The translations under genes were made by a program, and so were the position numbers. This document shows, piece by piece, positions 7,914-14,022 of a stretch of 15,314 nt of DNA. Origin of the DNA: Rhodospirillaceae bacterium (GTDB lineage: Bacteria; Pseudomonadota; Alphaproteobacteria; CADEGL01). The notes beneath the pieces were generated by a model. The model searched no databases, was not told where the DNA came from, and saw nothing but the letters and a program-made list of their open reading frames with translations. Numbering within the stretch: the first letter of the stretch is position 1; each line of letters opens with the position of its first letter. The DNA lies in assembly GCA_018699755.1 (NCBI GenBank), contig JABIRQ010000398.1:1-15314 (forward strand), written 5' to 3'.

Positions 7914-8098
7914 TTTCAAGGCACGGCGTTCGACTGCTCGGAATTTGAGCACACCTTAGCGACGGCGCAGGGCCCGGTAAACGACGGCGTTGCGCCGTGG
8001 CACGGGTGCCCGCCTCATGCTAAGGGACTAGCCGCGTTCGCTTCGTGAGGCCCGGCACGCCTCCGCGTTTCGCCCGACGACCGGCCCGAGTAGCACCT
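7914..8098. promoter_or_regulatory. Divergent control region between dusB-ntrBCYX and ispDF
   Basis: This 185-bp gap between two divergent gene sets has no coding frame that resembles a protein and must hold promoters for both directions. I could not identify convincing -35/-10 pairs on either strand. It contains two abutting inverted repeats (7984-7998 and 7999-8010) and a wider pair of heptamers (7954-7960 and 8019-8025). Binding by NtrC or another regulator is a guess from the operon's function. Confidence 0.55.
7984..8010. repeat. Two abutting perfect inverted repeats in the dusB/ispDF gap
   Basis: The first is ACGGCG-TTG-CGCCGT (7984-7998), a 6-bp stem with a 3-nt loop. The second follows without a gap: GGCAC-GG-GTGCC (7999-8010), too tightly spaced for a stable hairpin but suitable as a dyad operator. 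The half-sites GCAC/GTGC recall NtrC sites, but the centre is 2 nt rather than the several nucleotides usual for NtrC. Confidence 0.7.
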
Positions 8099-9307
8099 AT
8101 GACCCGAACCGTCGCCCTGATCGTCGCCGCCGGCCGCGGAACCCGCTTCGGGGGCCCCGTGCCCAAGCAATATTGCGCCCTCGGCGGCCCGGCGGTGCTC
8201 GCCCGGACGATCGCCGCCTTCCGCGACCATCCGGCGATCGCGGCCGTGCAGGTCGTCATCCATCCGGACGATCGAGAGCGCTATGACGCAGCCGTCATCG
8301 GGCTCGACCTTCTGCCACCGGTCGCCGGCGGCGCCAGCCGGCAGGACTCCGTGCGCCTGGGCTTGGAAAGCCTGGCCGACGCACCGCCGGACCTGGTCCT
8401 GATTCATGACGCGGCCCGGCCGTTTCTGGATGCCGCGGCCATCGACCGGGTGATCGCGGCCCTGGGCGAAGCCGAGGGCGCGGTCGCCGCCCTGCCCGTC
8501 ACCGATACGGTCAAACGGCAGGACGCGGCCGGGAACAGCGCGGGCACCGTGGACCGCACGGGCCTGTGGCGCGCCCAGACGCCGCAGGGTTTTCGCTTCC
8601 CTGCGATCCTGGCGGCCCATCGCGAAGCCCCCGCCGAAGGCCTGACCGACGATGCGGCGGTGGCCGAACGGGCCGGCCTTGCGGTGCGCCTCGTTCCCGG
8701 CGACGAGCGCAACTTCAAGATCACCACCGAAGACGACCTGAGGCGGGCCGAGGCCATGCTGACCGAAACATCGCCCACCAGCCCCTCCGGCGCGCCCTCC
8801 GCCGCCCCGGCCTGGGAATTCCGCATGGGCATGGGGTTCGACGTCCATCGCTTCGGCCCCGGCGACCGGGTCTGGCTGTGCGGCGTGGCCGTCCCCCACG
8901 ACCGGGGGCTGATCGGTCATTCCGACGCCGATGTTGGCCTGCATGCCCTGACCGATGCCGTCCTCGGCGCGATCGGCGCGGGCGATATCGGCCATCATTT
9001 CCCACCCTCCGACCCCCAATGGAAGGGCGCGCCCTCGGACCTGTTCCTCGCCCATGCCGGGCGGCTCGTCGCCGAACGGGGCGGTTCCATCGCCCAACTC
9101 GACGTCACCCTGATCTGCGAGCGGCCCAAGATCGGTCCCCACCGGCCGGCCATGGTGGCGCGCATCGGCGAGATTCTCGGCCTCGCCCCGGACCGGGTCA
9201 GCGTGAAGGCCACGACGACCGAGCAGCTCGGCTTCACGGGGCGCGGTGAGGGCATGGCCGCCCAGGCCATCGCCACCGTGCGCCTGCCCGCAGGTCAGGA
9301 CGTCTGA
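8099..9307 (+). CDS. ispDF: Bifunctional IspD/IspF enzyme of the MEP isoprenoid pathway
   Basis: The 402-aa fusion joins IspD (2-C-methyl-D-erythritol 4-phosphate cytidylyltransferase, about 1-222) to IspF (2-C-methyl-D-erythritol 2,4-cyclodiphosphate synthase, about 242-402), non-consecutive steps of isoprenoid precursor synthesis. IspD shows the nucleotide-binding start ALIVAAGRGTRFG (6-18) with KQY (23-25), the GGASRQDSV motif (78-85), IHDAARP (102-108) and DTVKR (136-140). A Ser/Ala/Pro-rich linker (about 223-240) follows. IspF shows the metal ligands D248 and H250 in MGFDVHRF and H282 in GHSDADVGLHALTDA, plus the C-terminal KATTTEQLGFTGRGEG stretch. The ATG at 8099-8101 was chosen because the family starts a few residues before VALIVAAGRG; an upstream in-frame ATG at 8045 would add an unconserved Arg/Pro-rich leader. 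Such fusions are common in alpha- and epsilonproteobacteria. It leads the ispDF-pgpA-cinA gene set. Confidence 0.97.
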   Translation: MTRTVALIVAAGRGTRFGGPVPKQYCALGGPAVLARTIAAFRDHPAIAAVQVVIHPDDRERYDAAVIGLDLLPPVAGGASRQDSVRLGLESLADAPPDLVLIHDAARPFLDAAAIDRVIAALGEAEGAVAALPVTDTVKRQDAAGNSAGTVDRTGLWRAQTPQGFRFPAILAAHREAPAEGLTDDAAVAERAGLAVRLVPGDERNFKITTEDDLRRAEAMLTETSPTSPSGAPSAAPAWEFRMGMGFDVHRFGPGDRVWLCGVAVPHDRGLIGHSDADVGLHALTDAVLGAIGAGDIGHHFPPSDPQWKGAPSDLFLAHAGRLVAERGGSIAQLDVTLICERPKIGPHRPAMVARIGEILGLAPDRVSVKATTTEQLGFTGRGEGMAAQAIATVRLPAGQDV

Positions 9308-9310
9308 CCT
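9292..9310 (+). repeat. Perfect hairpin spanning the ispDF stop, just before pgpA
   Basis: AGGTCAG-GACGT-CTGACCT is a 7-bp perfect stem with a 5-nt loop (a G.T wobble can shorten it to 3). It contains the ispDF TGA (9305-9307) and ends 1 nt before the pgpA GTG (9312). The only ribosome-site-like bases for pgpA (AGGA, 9297-9300) lie in the left arm and loop. It may make pgpA translation depend on ribosomes finishing ispDF; this is an inference. Confidence 0.55.
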
Positions 9311-9311
9311 C

Positions 9312-9788
9312 GTGAGCGCACCCGTCCGCCGCGACCTCTCCTGGTGGGCCGCCACCTGGTTCGGCGCGGGCGCCCTGCCGAAGGCGCCGGGCACCTGGGG
9401 CTCCCTCGCCGCCCTGCCCTTTGCCTGGATCATCCAGACGGGCCTCGGCCCCGGTGCCCTGATCGCCGCGGCCCTGGTGGTGTTCTTTCTCGGCCTCTGG
9501 GTGTCCGAGCATACGGCGCGCGCCCTGGGCCATTCCGACCCCGGCCAGATCGTGATCGACGAGGTCGCCGCCCAATGGCTGGTGCTCGCCGTCGTGCCGC
9601 CGAGCTGGCAGAGCTATCTCGCCGGGTTCCTGTTGTTCCGTCTGTTCGATGTCCTGAAGCCCTGGCCGATCCGTCGGATCGAGCGCCGCCTGGGCGGCGG
9701 GTTCGGCATCATGGCCGACGATATCATGGCTGCCGTCTATGCGGCTCCATTGCTCTTCGCACTCTATGATTTCGGATTACTCTCATGA
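9312..9788 (+). CDS. pgpA: Phosphatidylglycerophosphatase A
   Basis: PgpA removes the phosphate from phosphatidylglycerophosphate to make phosphatidylglycerol in the inner membrane. The 158-aa protein has the family's usual length and motifs: GAGALPKAPGTWGS (18-31), GHSDPGQIVIDEVAAQW (73-89), FLLFRLFDVLKPWPI (106-120) and GGGFGIMADDIMAAVYAAP (128-146), with hydrophobic segments between them. The acidic residues of DEV and of MADD are the expected metal-binding and catalytic ones. The start is GTG at 9312-9314, only 4 nt after the ispDF stop; an upstream in-frame ATG at 9246 lies within ispDF and would add an unconserved Pro/Cys-rich leader. The stop overlaps the cinA start as ATGA (9785-9788). 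Its last codons include a rare TTA, leading into the AT-rich start of cinA. Confidence 0.93.
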   Translation: MSAPVRRDLSWWAATWFGAGALPKAPGTWGSLAALPFAWIIQTGLGPGALIAAALVVFFLGLWVSEHTARALGHSDPGQIVIDEVAAQWLVLAVVPPSWQSYLAGFLLFRLFDVLKPWPIRRIERRLGGGFGIMADDIMAAVYAAPLLFALYDFGLLS

Positions 9789-10273
9789 ATAATAGTGATT
9801 TATATTATATCTCTAATAAATTACTCAAAGATTGCAGGCGTGCGACCTTGCACCTTGCCACGGCCGAGTCCTGCACCGGCGGGATGATCGCGGCGGCGCT
9901 GACCGCGATCGCCGGTTCCTCGGATGTGTTCGAGCGCGGCTTCGTGACCTATTCGAACGAGGCAAAGGCGGAGCTGCTGGGCGTGCCCATGGCCCTGATC
10001 GTCGAACACGGCGCGGTCAGCGAGCCGGTCGCCCGCGCCATGGCCGAGGGCGCCGTCGCCCGCTCCGCCGCCCAGGTCTCGCTCAGCGTCACGGGCATCG
10101 CCGGCCCGGGCGGCGCGACCCCTACCAAACCGGTCGGCCTGGTCTTCCTCGGCGCGGCCCGGCGTGGGGCGGAAACCTTGGTCGAGCGCCACGTTTTCGA
10201 CGGCGACCGCGGCACGATCCGCCACGCCGCGGCCCTGGCCGGGCTCGCCCTGCTTTCGCGCCGAATCGGCTGA
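9785..10273 (+). CDS. cinA: CinA C-terminal-domain protein (nicotinamide-nucleotide amidase, PncC type)
   Basis: Proteins of this stand-alone CinA C-terminal domain family deamidate nicotinamide mononucleotide to nicotinate mononucleotide in pyridine-nucleotide salvage. The 162-aa protein has the signature LATAESCTGG (24-33, with the proposed catalytic Ser29), a YSNEAKAELLGV segment (56-67), VSEPVARAMAEGA (78-90) and the SVTGIAGPGG loop (101-110). It lacks the N-terminal molybdopterin-binding-like domain of full-length CinA, so this is the short PncC (YgaD-like) form. The ATG overlaps the pgpA stop by 4 nt. Oddly, the first 16 codons (MNNSDLYYISNKLLKD) have only 8 G or C in 48 nt and include two TTA codons, unlike everything around them. 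The enzymatic role is taken from the family and is not proven here. Confidence 0.92.
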   Translation: MNNSDLYYISNKLLKDCRRATLHLATAESCTGGMIAAALTAIAGSSDVFERGFVTYSNEAKAELLGVPMALIVEHGAVSEPVARAMAEGAVARSAAQVSLSVTGIAGPGGATPTKPVGLVFLGAARRGAETLVERHVFDGDRGTIRHAAALAGLALLSRRIG

Positions 10274-10291
10274 ACCCGGACTCGCCCCGCC

Positions 10292-11017
10292 ATGACGCCA
10301 ACCGAAATCCCCGGCCGGGCCGTCCTGTGGTGCGGTTTGAGCGCCGTGGGCCTGTTCGCTCTCGGCGCCGGGCTCTTCTACGTCGTCACCGCTTTCCTCG
10401 CCGCCGAGCCCTTAGATCCGGTGGTGAATCTGCTATCCGGTTTCATCATCGAGGTCACGGCCCTCGCCCTTCCCCTGTATTTCTTCGTTGCGCGGCGCCA
10501 TTGGCGTGGCTGGGCCGCCCTCGGATTCATGCCGACGAAGGTGTGGATCGTCGCCCTGGCCCTTGTGGCCTGGTTGGTCGCCCTGCCCCTGATCGGCACG
10601 GCCGAGGAGGCATTCAGCGCTTGGCTCGACCTCGGCGACCGCAATCCGCAATTCGACTCGATCGGCGAACTGCTCGACGGCCCCGCGGCGCTCGCGGTTG
10701 CGGTTCTGCTGATCGGCGTGATCGTGCCCATGGCCGAGGAAGCCTTCTTTCGCGGCCTGCTGTTTGGCTGGCTGCGCGGTCGCCTGGGTCTGCCCGCCGG
10801 GGTCCTGCTCAGTTCGCTGCTGTTCAGCGCCGTCCACGTCTTCGACGTGGTGCTGTTGCCGGTCTTCCTGCTCGGGGTCCTATTCGCCGTGATCTATGCG
10901 CTGAGCAAGAGCCTGTGGCCCGCCGTCGCCGCCCACGGCCTGCACAACACGATCCAGCTTGTCTGGCTCTACGCTGCCGTAAACCACGGCATGCCCCTGC
11001 CCGGCTACAACGCCTAG
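10292..11017 (+). CDS. CPBP-family intramembrane metalloprotease (CAAX protease/Abi type)
   Basis: This 241-aa membrane protein has about six to eight hydrophobic segments (about 12-36, 45-66, 84-101, 131-147, 168-184, 188-204 and 210-230). The C-terminal half carries the CPBP motifs: EEAFFRG (149-155; Glu149/Glu150 and Arg154), a second-motif His182 in LFSAVHVFD, and HGLHN (215-219) supplying His215 and Asn219. These are the residues expected of an active glutamate/histidine metalloprotease of the Rce1/CAAX-like family. Bacterial members have varied or unknown substrates (prenylated-protein-like processing, bacteriocin self-immunity, signalling), so none is assigned. The ATG at 10292 lies 18 nt after cinA, probably in the same transcript, with a weak ribosome site. 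Its TAG shares bases with the stop of the convergent gene at 11014. Confidence 0.9.
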   Translation: MTPTEIPGRAVLWCGLSAVGLFALGAGLFYVVTAFLAAEPLDPVVNLLSGFIIEVTALALPLYFFVARRHWRGWAALGFMPTKVWIVALALVAWLVALPLIGTAEEAFSAWLDLGDRNPQFDSIGELLDGPAALAVAVLLIGVIVPMAEEAFFRGLLFGWLRGRLGLPAGVLLSSLLFSAVHVFDVVLLPVFLLGVLFAVIYALSKSLWPAVAAHGLHNTIQLVWLYAAVNHGMPLPGYNA

Positions 11018-11469
11018 GTCCGGGCTCCCGCCGAACCCTGTCCATAGAGAACCTTCGCGCGGGCCTCGAAGGCGGCGACCATGCGGCGCACCGCCTCGTG
11101 GAAGAACGCACCGATCACGGCTTGGAGCATGCGCGAGCGGAATTCGAAATCGACGTAGAAATCGACCGCCGTCCCGCCGTCCGGGCCTGGCTCGAAGATC
11201 CAATGGTTATTCAGGTATTTGAACGGGCCTTCGGCATAGGTCACGTCGATCCGGCCGGGCCGGTCCAGGACCACGCGCGAGGTGAACCGTTCGCGGATCA
11301 TCTTGTAGCCGATAACCAGATCCGCACGGATCACGTCGTCCTTGCGCTCGCGGATGCGCGCGGCCACGCACCAGGGCAGGAATTCGGGATAGCGGTCGAT
11401 ATCCACGACCAGGTCGAAAAGCTGCGCCGGGGTATAGGGCAGGTTGCGCCTTTCGGCATGGCTGGGCAT
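11014..11469 (-). CDS. ratA: Coq10/RatA-like START-domain protein
   Basis: This 151-aa protein is a small START/polyketide-cyclase-like fold: an N-terminal LPYTPAQLFDLVVDIDRYPEFLPWC segment (10-34), the YKMIRERFTSRVVLD strand region (55-69), the YAEGPFKYLNNHWIFEP loop (78-94) and a C-terminal amphipathic helix (about 115-143). Homologues include yeast Coq10, which binds ubiquinone and supports respiration, and Escherichia coli RatA, described as inhibiting ribosome subunit association. For alphaproteobacterial members next to lipA the quinone role seems the more likely, but the sequence cannot decide, so the symbol is only conventional. The ATG at 11467-11469 follows the lipA stop by 7 nt, suggesting one transcript. 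The TAG overlaps the stop of the convergent protease gene. Confidence 0.9.
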   Translation of the reverse strand: MPSHAERRNLPYTPAQLFDLVVDIDRYPEFLPWCVAARIRERKDDVIRADLVIGYKMIRERFTSRVVLDRPGRIDVTYAEGPFKYLNNHWIFEPGPDGGTAVDFYVDFEFRSRMLQAVIGAFFHEAVRRMVAAFEARAKVLYGQGSAGART

Positions 11470-11476
11470 GCGGCGG

Positions 11477-12451
11477 TCAGGCGCTCGCGGCCAGCTTGGC
11501 GTCCCGGGCCGCGCGCAGCCGCGCGAAATCGTCGCCCGCGAGATAGGAGGAGCGGGTCAGTGGCGAAGCGGAGACCATCAGGAAGCCCTTGCCATAGGCC
11601 ATCTTCTCGAAGGCCTGGAACTCCTCCGGCGGCACGAAGCGCTTGACCTCGTGATGGCGCGGCGTCGGCTGGAGATACTGGCCGATGGTCAGGAAATCGA
11701 TATCGGCGGCGCGCATGTCGTCCATCACCTGATGGACTTCGCCCCGATCCTCGCCCAGCCCGACCATCAGGCCCGACTTGGTGAAGATCGACGGATCGAG
11801 CTTTTTCACCCGGTCGAGCAGGCGCAGCGAGTGGAAATAGCGCGCCCCCGGCCGCACGGTCGCATAGAGGCGCGGCACGGTCTCCAGGTTGTGGTTGAAG
11901 ACGTCGGGCCGGGCCTCGACGACGATCTCCAGCGCGCCCTCTTTCCTCAGGAAATCCGGGGTCAGCACTTCGATGGTTGTCTCCGGCGAGCGTTCGCGCA
12001 CCGCCCGGATCACCTTGGCGAACTGCTCCGCCCCGCCATCGTCCAAGTCGTCCCGGTCGACCGAGGTGACGACGACATGGGCCAGGCCCAGTTCGGCCAC
12101 GGCCTCCGCCGTGCTCGCCGCCTCGTGCGGGTTCACCGCGCCGGGGATGCCCGTCTTCACGTTGCAGAAGGCGCAGGCCCGCGTGCAGGTGTCGCCCAGG
12201 ATCATCACCGTGGCGTGCTTCTGGGCCCAGCAGGTGCCGATATTGGGACAGCCGGCCTCCTCGCACACGGTGGCGAGGCCCAGGCGGCGCATCAGCTTGC
12301 GCGTCTCGAAATACTGCGGATCGGTCGGCGCCTTGACCCGAATCCAAGACGGCTTGCGCTTGATCTCCGTCGTCGGCCGATGGGCCTTCTCGGGATGGCG
12401 CGGGGCCGCCTCGCCCGCGGCTTTCGGAAACTCTTTGATGTCGCTCGGCAC
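11477..12451 (-). CDS. lipA: Lipoyl synthase
   Basis: LipA is a radical SAM enzyme that inserts two sulfurs into protein-bound octanoyl groups, making the lipoyl cofactor of PDH, OGDH and the glycine cleavage system. The 324-aa protein has both clusters' ligands: the auxiliary cluster cysteines C63, C68 and C74 (TVCEEAGCPNIGTC), the radical SAM cysteines C89, C93 and C96 (CTRACAFC), and the C-terminal RSSY motif (300-303), which supplies the serine ligand of the auxiliary cluster. The KRKPSWIRVK start (31-40) is typical. The start is GTG at 12449-12451, only 3 nt after the lpdA stop, with no good ribosome site; the next Met (residue 54) is too far inside, so coupled translation with lpdA is likely. 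Its place after pdhC and lpdA puts the lipoyl-making enzyme with its client complex. Confidence 0.97.
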   Translation of the reverse strand: MPSDIKEFPKAAGEAAPRHPEKAHRPTTEIKRKPSWIRVKAPTDPQYFETRKLMRRLGLATVCEEAGCPNIGTCWAQKHATVMILGDTCTRACAFCNVKTGIPGAVNPHEAASTAEAVAELGLAHVVVTSVDRDDLDDGGAEQFAKVIRAVRERSPETTIEVLTPDFLRKEGALEIVVEARPDVFNHNLETVPRLYATVRPGARYFHSLRLLDRVKKLDPSIFTKSGLMVGLGEDRGEVHQVMDDMRAADIDFLTIGQYLQPTPRHHEVKRFVPPEEFQAFEKMAYGKGFLMVSASPLTRSSYLAGDDFARLRAARDAKLAASA

Positions 12452-12454
12452 AGG

Positions 12455-13855
12455 CTAGAAATGGATGGCGCGGCCGTAGGCGTCAAGCACCGACTCGTGC
12501 ATCATTTCCGAGAGGGTCGGATGCGGGAAGACGCTGTGCATCAGTTCCTGCTCCGTCGTCTCCAGGGTCATGGCCACACCGTAGCCCTGGATCAGCTCGG
12601 TCACCTCGGCGCCGATCATGTGGGCACCCAGCAGTTCGCCCGTCTTCTCGTCGAAGATCGTTTTGACCATGCCCTCGGCCTCGCCCAGGGCGATGGCCTT
12701 GCCGTTGCCCTGGAAGGGGAAGCGCCCGACCCGCACCTTGCGTCCGCCCTCCTTGGCCGCCGCCTCGGTCAGGCCGACGCTGGCCACCTGGGGCTGGCAA
12801 TAGGTGCAGCCGGGAATGCGCCGCTTGTCGATCGGGTGCAGGCCCTTCACCCCAGCGATGCGCTCGGCCGCCAGCACGCCTTCGTGGCTCGCCTTATGGG
12901 CCAGCCAGGGCGCACCGGCCACGTCGCCGATGGCGTAGACGCCGGGCTCTCCCGTCTCCAGCCATTCGTTGGTGACGATATGGCCCTTCTCGACCTTCAC
13001 CTTGGTGCCGTCGAGGCCCAACTCCTCGACATTGCCGGTGATGCCGACCGCCAGGATGACCCGGTCGAAGCTCTTGGTTTCTTTCTTGCCGCCGGCTTCA
13101 ATGGTGGCCTTCACGGAATCCTTGCCCGCTTCCAGCTTCAAGACCTTGGCCTCGGTATGGATGGTCATGCCCTGGGCCTTGAAGGCCTTCAGCGCGAAGG
13201 CCGAAATCTCTTCGTCCTCGACCGGCAGGACGCGTGGCAGGACTTCGACCACCGTCACCTCCGCGCCCATCGTCCGGTAGAAGCTGGCGAATTCGATGCC
13301 GATCGCGCCCGAGCCGATGACCAGCAGGCTCTTGGGCATGGCTTCCGGCACCATGGCTTCCTTGTAGGTCCAGATCAGCTTGCCGTCCGGCTCCAGCCCC
13401 GGCAGGGTCCGCGCCCGCGCGCCGGTGGCGAGGATGATGTTCTTGGCCATCAAAGTGGCCACGTCCTTGCCGTCCTTGGTCACCGCGACCTTGCCCTTGC
13501 CCGCCAGCTTGCCGTGGCCGTCGATCACCTCGACCTTGTTCTTCTTCAACAGATGCGCGACGCCATTGTTGAGGCGACGGGCGACGGTGCGCGAGCGCTT
13601 GACCACGGCCGCCATGTCGAAGCCGACATTGTCGGCCTTCAGCCCATAATCCTTGGCGTTCTGCATGTAGTGATAGATCTCGGAGGTGCGCAGCAGCGCC
13701 TTGGTCGGGATGCAGCCCCAGTTGAGGCAGATGCCGCCCAGATGCTCGCGCTCGACCACCGCGGCCTTGAGGCCGAGCTGCGCCGCGCGGATCGCCGCGA
13801 CATACCCGCCCGGCCCGCCGCCGAGGACGACCAGATCGAAACTCTTGTCAGCCAT
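12455..13855 (-). CDS. lpdA: Dihydrolipoyl dehydrogenase (E3)
   Basis: E3 is the FAD flavoprotein that reoxidises dihydrolipoyl groups on E2, passing electrons to NAD+. The 466-aa protein has the FAD motif GGGPGG (12-17), the redox-active disulfide C43/C48 in GICLNWGCIPTKALL, the NAD-binding motif GSGAIG (181-186), the second FAD motif YAIGDVAG (307-314) and the active-site His445-Pro446 with Glu450 in FPHPTLSEMMHE. No extra N-terminal lipoyl domain is present. The ATG at 13853-13855 (MADKSFDLV) fits the family; the open frame extends 11 codons upstream into non-conserved Arg/Lys-rich sequence. GGA lies 3 nt before it. It follows pdhC across a 167-nt gap containing a palindromic repeat, so it is most likely the PDH E3, though E3 is often shared with other 2-oxoacid complexes. 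Confidence 0.97.
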   Translation of the reverse strand: MADKSFDLVVLGGGPGGYVAAIRAAQLGLKAAVVEREHLGGICLNWGCIPTKALLRTSEIYHYMQNAKDYGLKADNVGFDMAAVVKRSRTVARRLNNGVAHLLKKNKVEVIDGHGKLAGKGKVAVTKDGKDVATLMAKNIILATGARARTLPGLEPDGKLIWTYKEAMVPEAMPKSLLVIGSGAIGIEFASFYRTMGAEVTVVEVLPRVLPVEDEEISAFALKAFKAQGMTIHTEAKVLKLEAGKDSVKATIEAGGKKETKSFDRVILAVGITGNVEELGLDGTKVKVEKGHIVTNEWLETGEPGVYAIGDVAGAPWLAHKASHEGVLAAERIAGVKGLHPIDKRRIPGCTYCQPQVASVGLTEAAAKEGGRKVRVGRFPFQGNGKAIALGEAEGMVKTIFDEKTGELLGAHMIGAEVTELIQGYGVAMTLETTEQELMHSVFPHPTLSEMMHESVLDAYGRAIHF

Positions 13856-13898
13856 AAGTCCGTTCCGTTTCCGTGGCTTTCTTGGCAACGGGTCCTCG

Positions 13899-14000
13899 CC
13901 CTTCGAGACGGCCCTGACGGGCCTCCTCAGGGTGAGGGCCCTAAGGCATTCAGCGGTTCCTCATCCTGAGGAGCGCGCAAAGCGCGCGTCTCGAAGGATG
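13899..14000. repeat. Composite palindromic intergenic repeat between pdhC and lpdA
   Basis: The outer arms CCTTCGAGACG (13900-13910) and CGTCTCGAAGG (13987-13997) are exact reverse complements. Inside them, TCCTCAGGGTGAGG (13924-13937) pairs with CCTCATCCTGAGGA (13959-13972) with one mismatch. Each half also carries its own small hairpins: GGCCC-TGAC-GGGCC (13910-13923), CCTCA-GGG-TGAGG (13925-13937), CCTCA-TCC-TGAGG (13959-13971) and GCGCGC-AAA-GCGCGC (about 13973-13987). From memory, repeats with this layout (outer TTCGAGACG, a variable GC hairpin, then CCTCAGGxTGAGG) are scattered through many alphaproteobacterial genomes; the family name is not assigned here. It may act as an attenuator or mRNA-stabilising structure between E2 and E3. 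Confidence 0.85.
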
Positions 14001-14022
14001 ATTGGCACACCGCTCTCCTTTC

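Noticed and set aside
7998..8013. Possible sigma-54 promoter starting TGGCACG
   Set aside because: The -24 element matches, but the -12 element is absent (CCCGC in place of TTGC) and the nearest GC is one base out of register. It also faces ispDF, which is not an expected sigma-54 target.
8015..9433. Minus-strand open frame of about 470 codons opposite ispDF
   Set aside because: It is Gly/Arg-rich and motif-free, and IspD and IspF motifs are complete on the plus strand.
5753..11021. The same 11 bases CGCCTAGGTCC next to the ntrC start and at the protease/ratA stops
   Set aside because: Two copies of an 11-mer with unrelated flanks and contexts; no further similarity around either copy.
9832..11646. 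Long plus-strand open frame in another frame of cinA and the protease gene
   Set aside because: The translation is Arg/Pro-rich low complexity and crosses real genes on both strands; it is a GC shadow.
11444..13969. Very long plus-strand open frame opposite lipA and lpdA
   Set aside because: Its translation is rich in Arg, His, Gly and Asp with no family motif, and it lies opposite two fully convincing genes. High GC third positions remove stop codons on the opposite strand.
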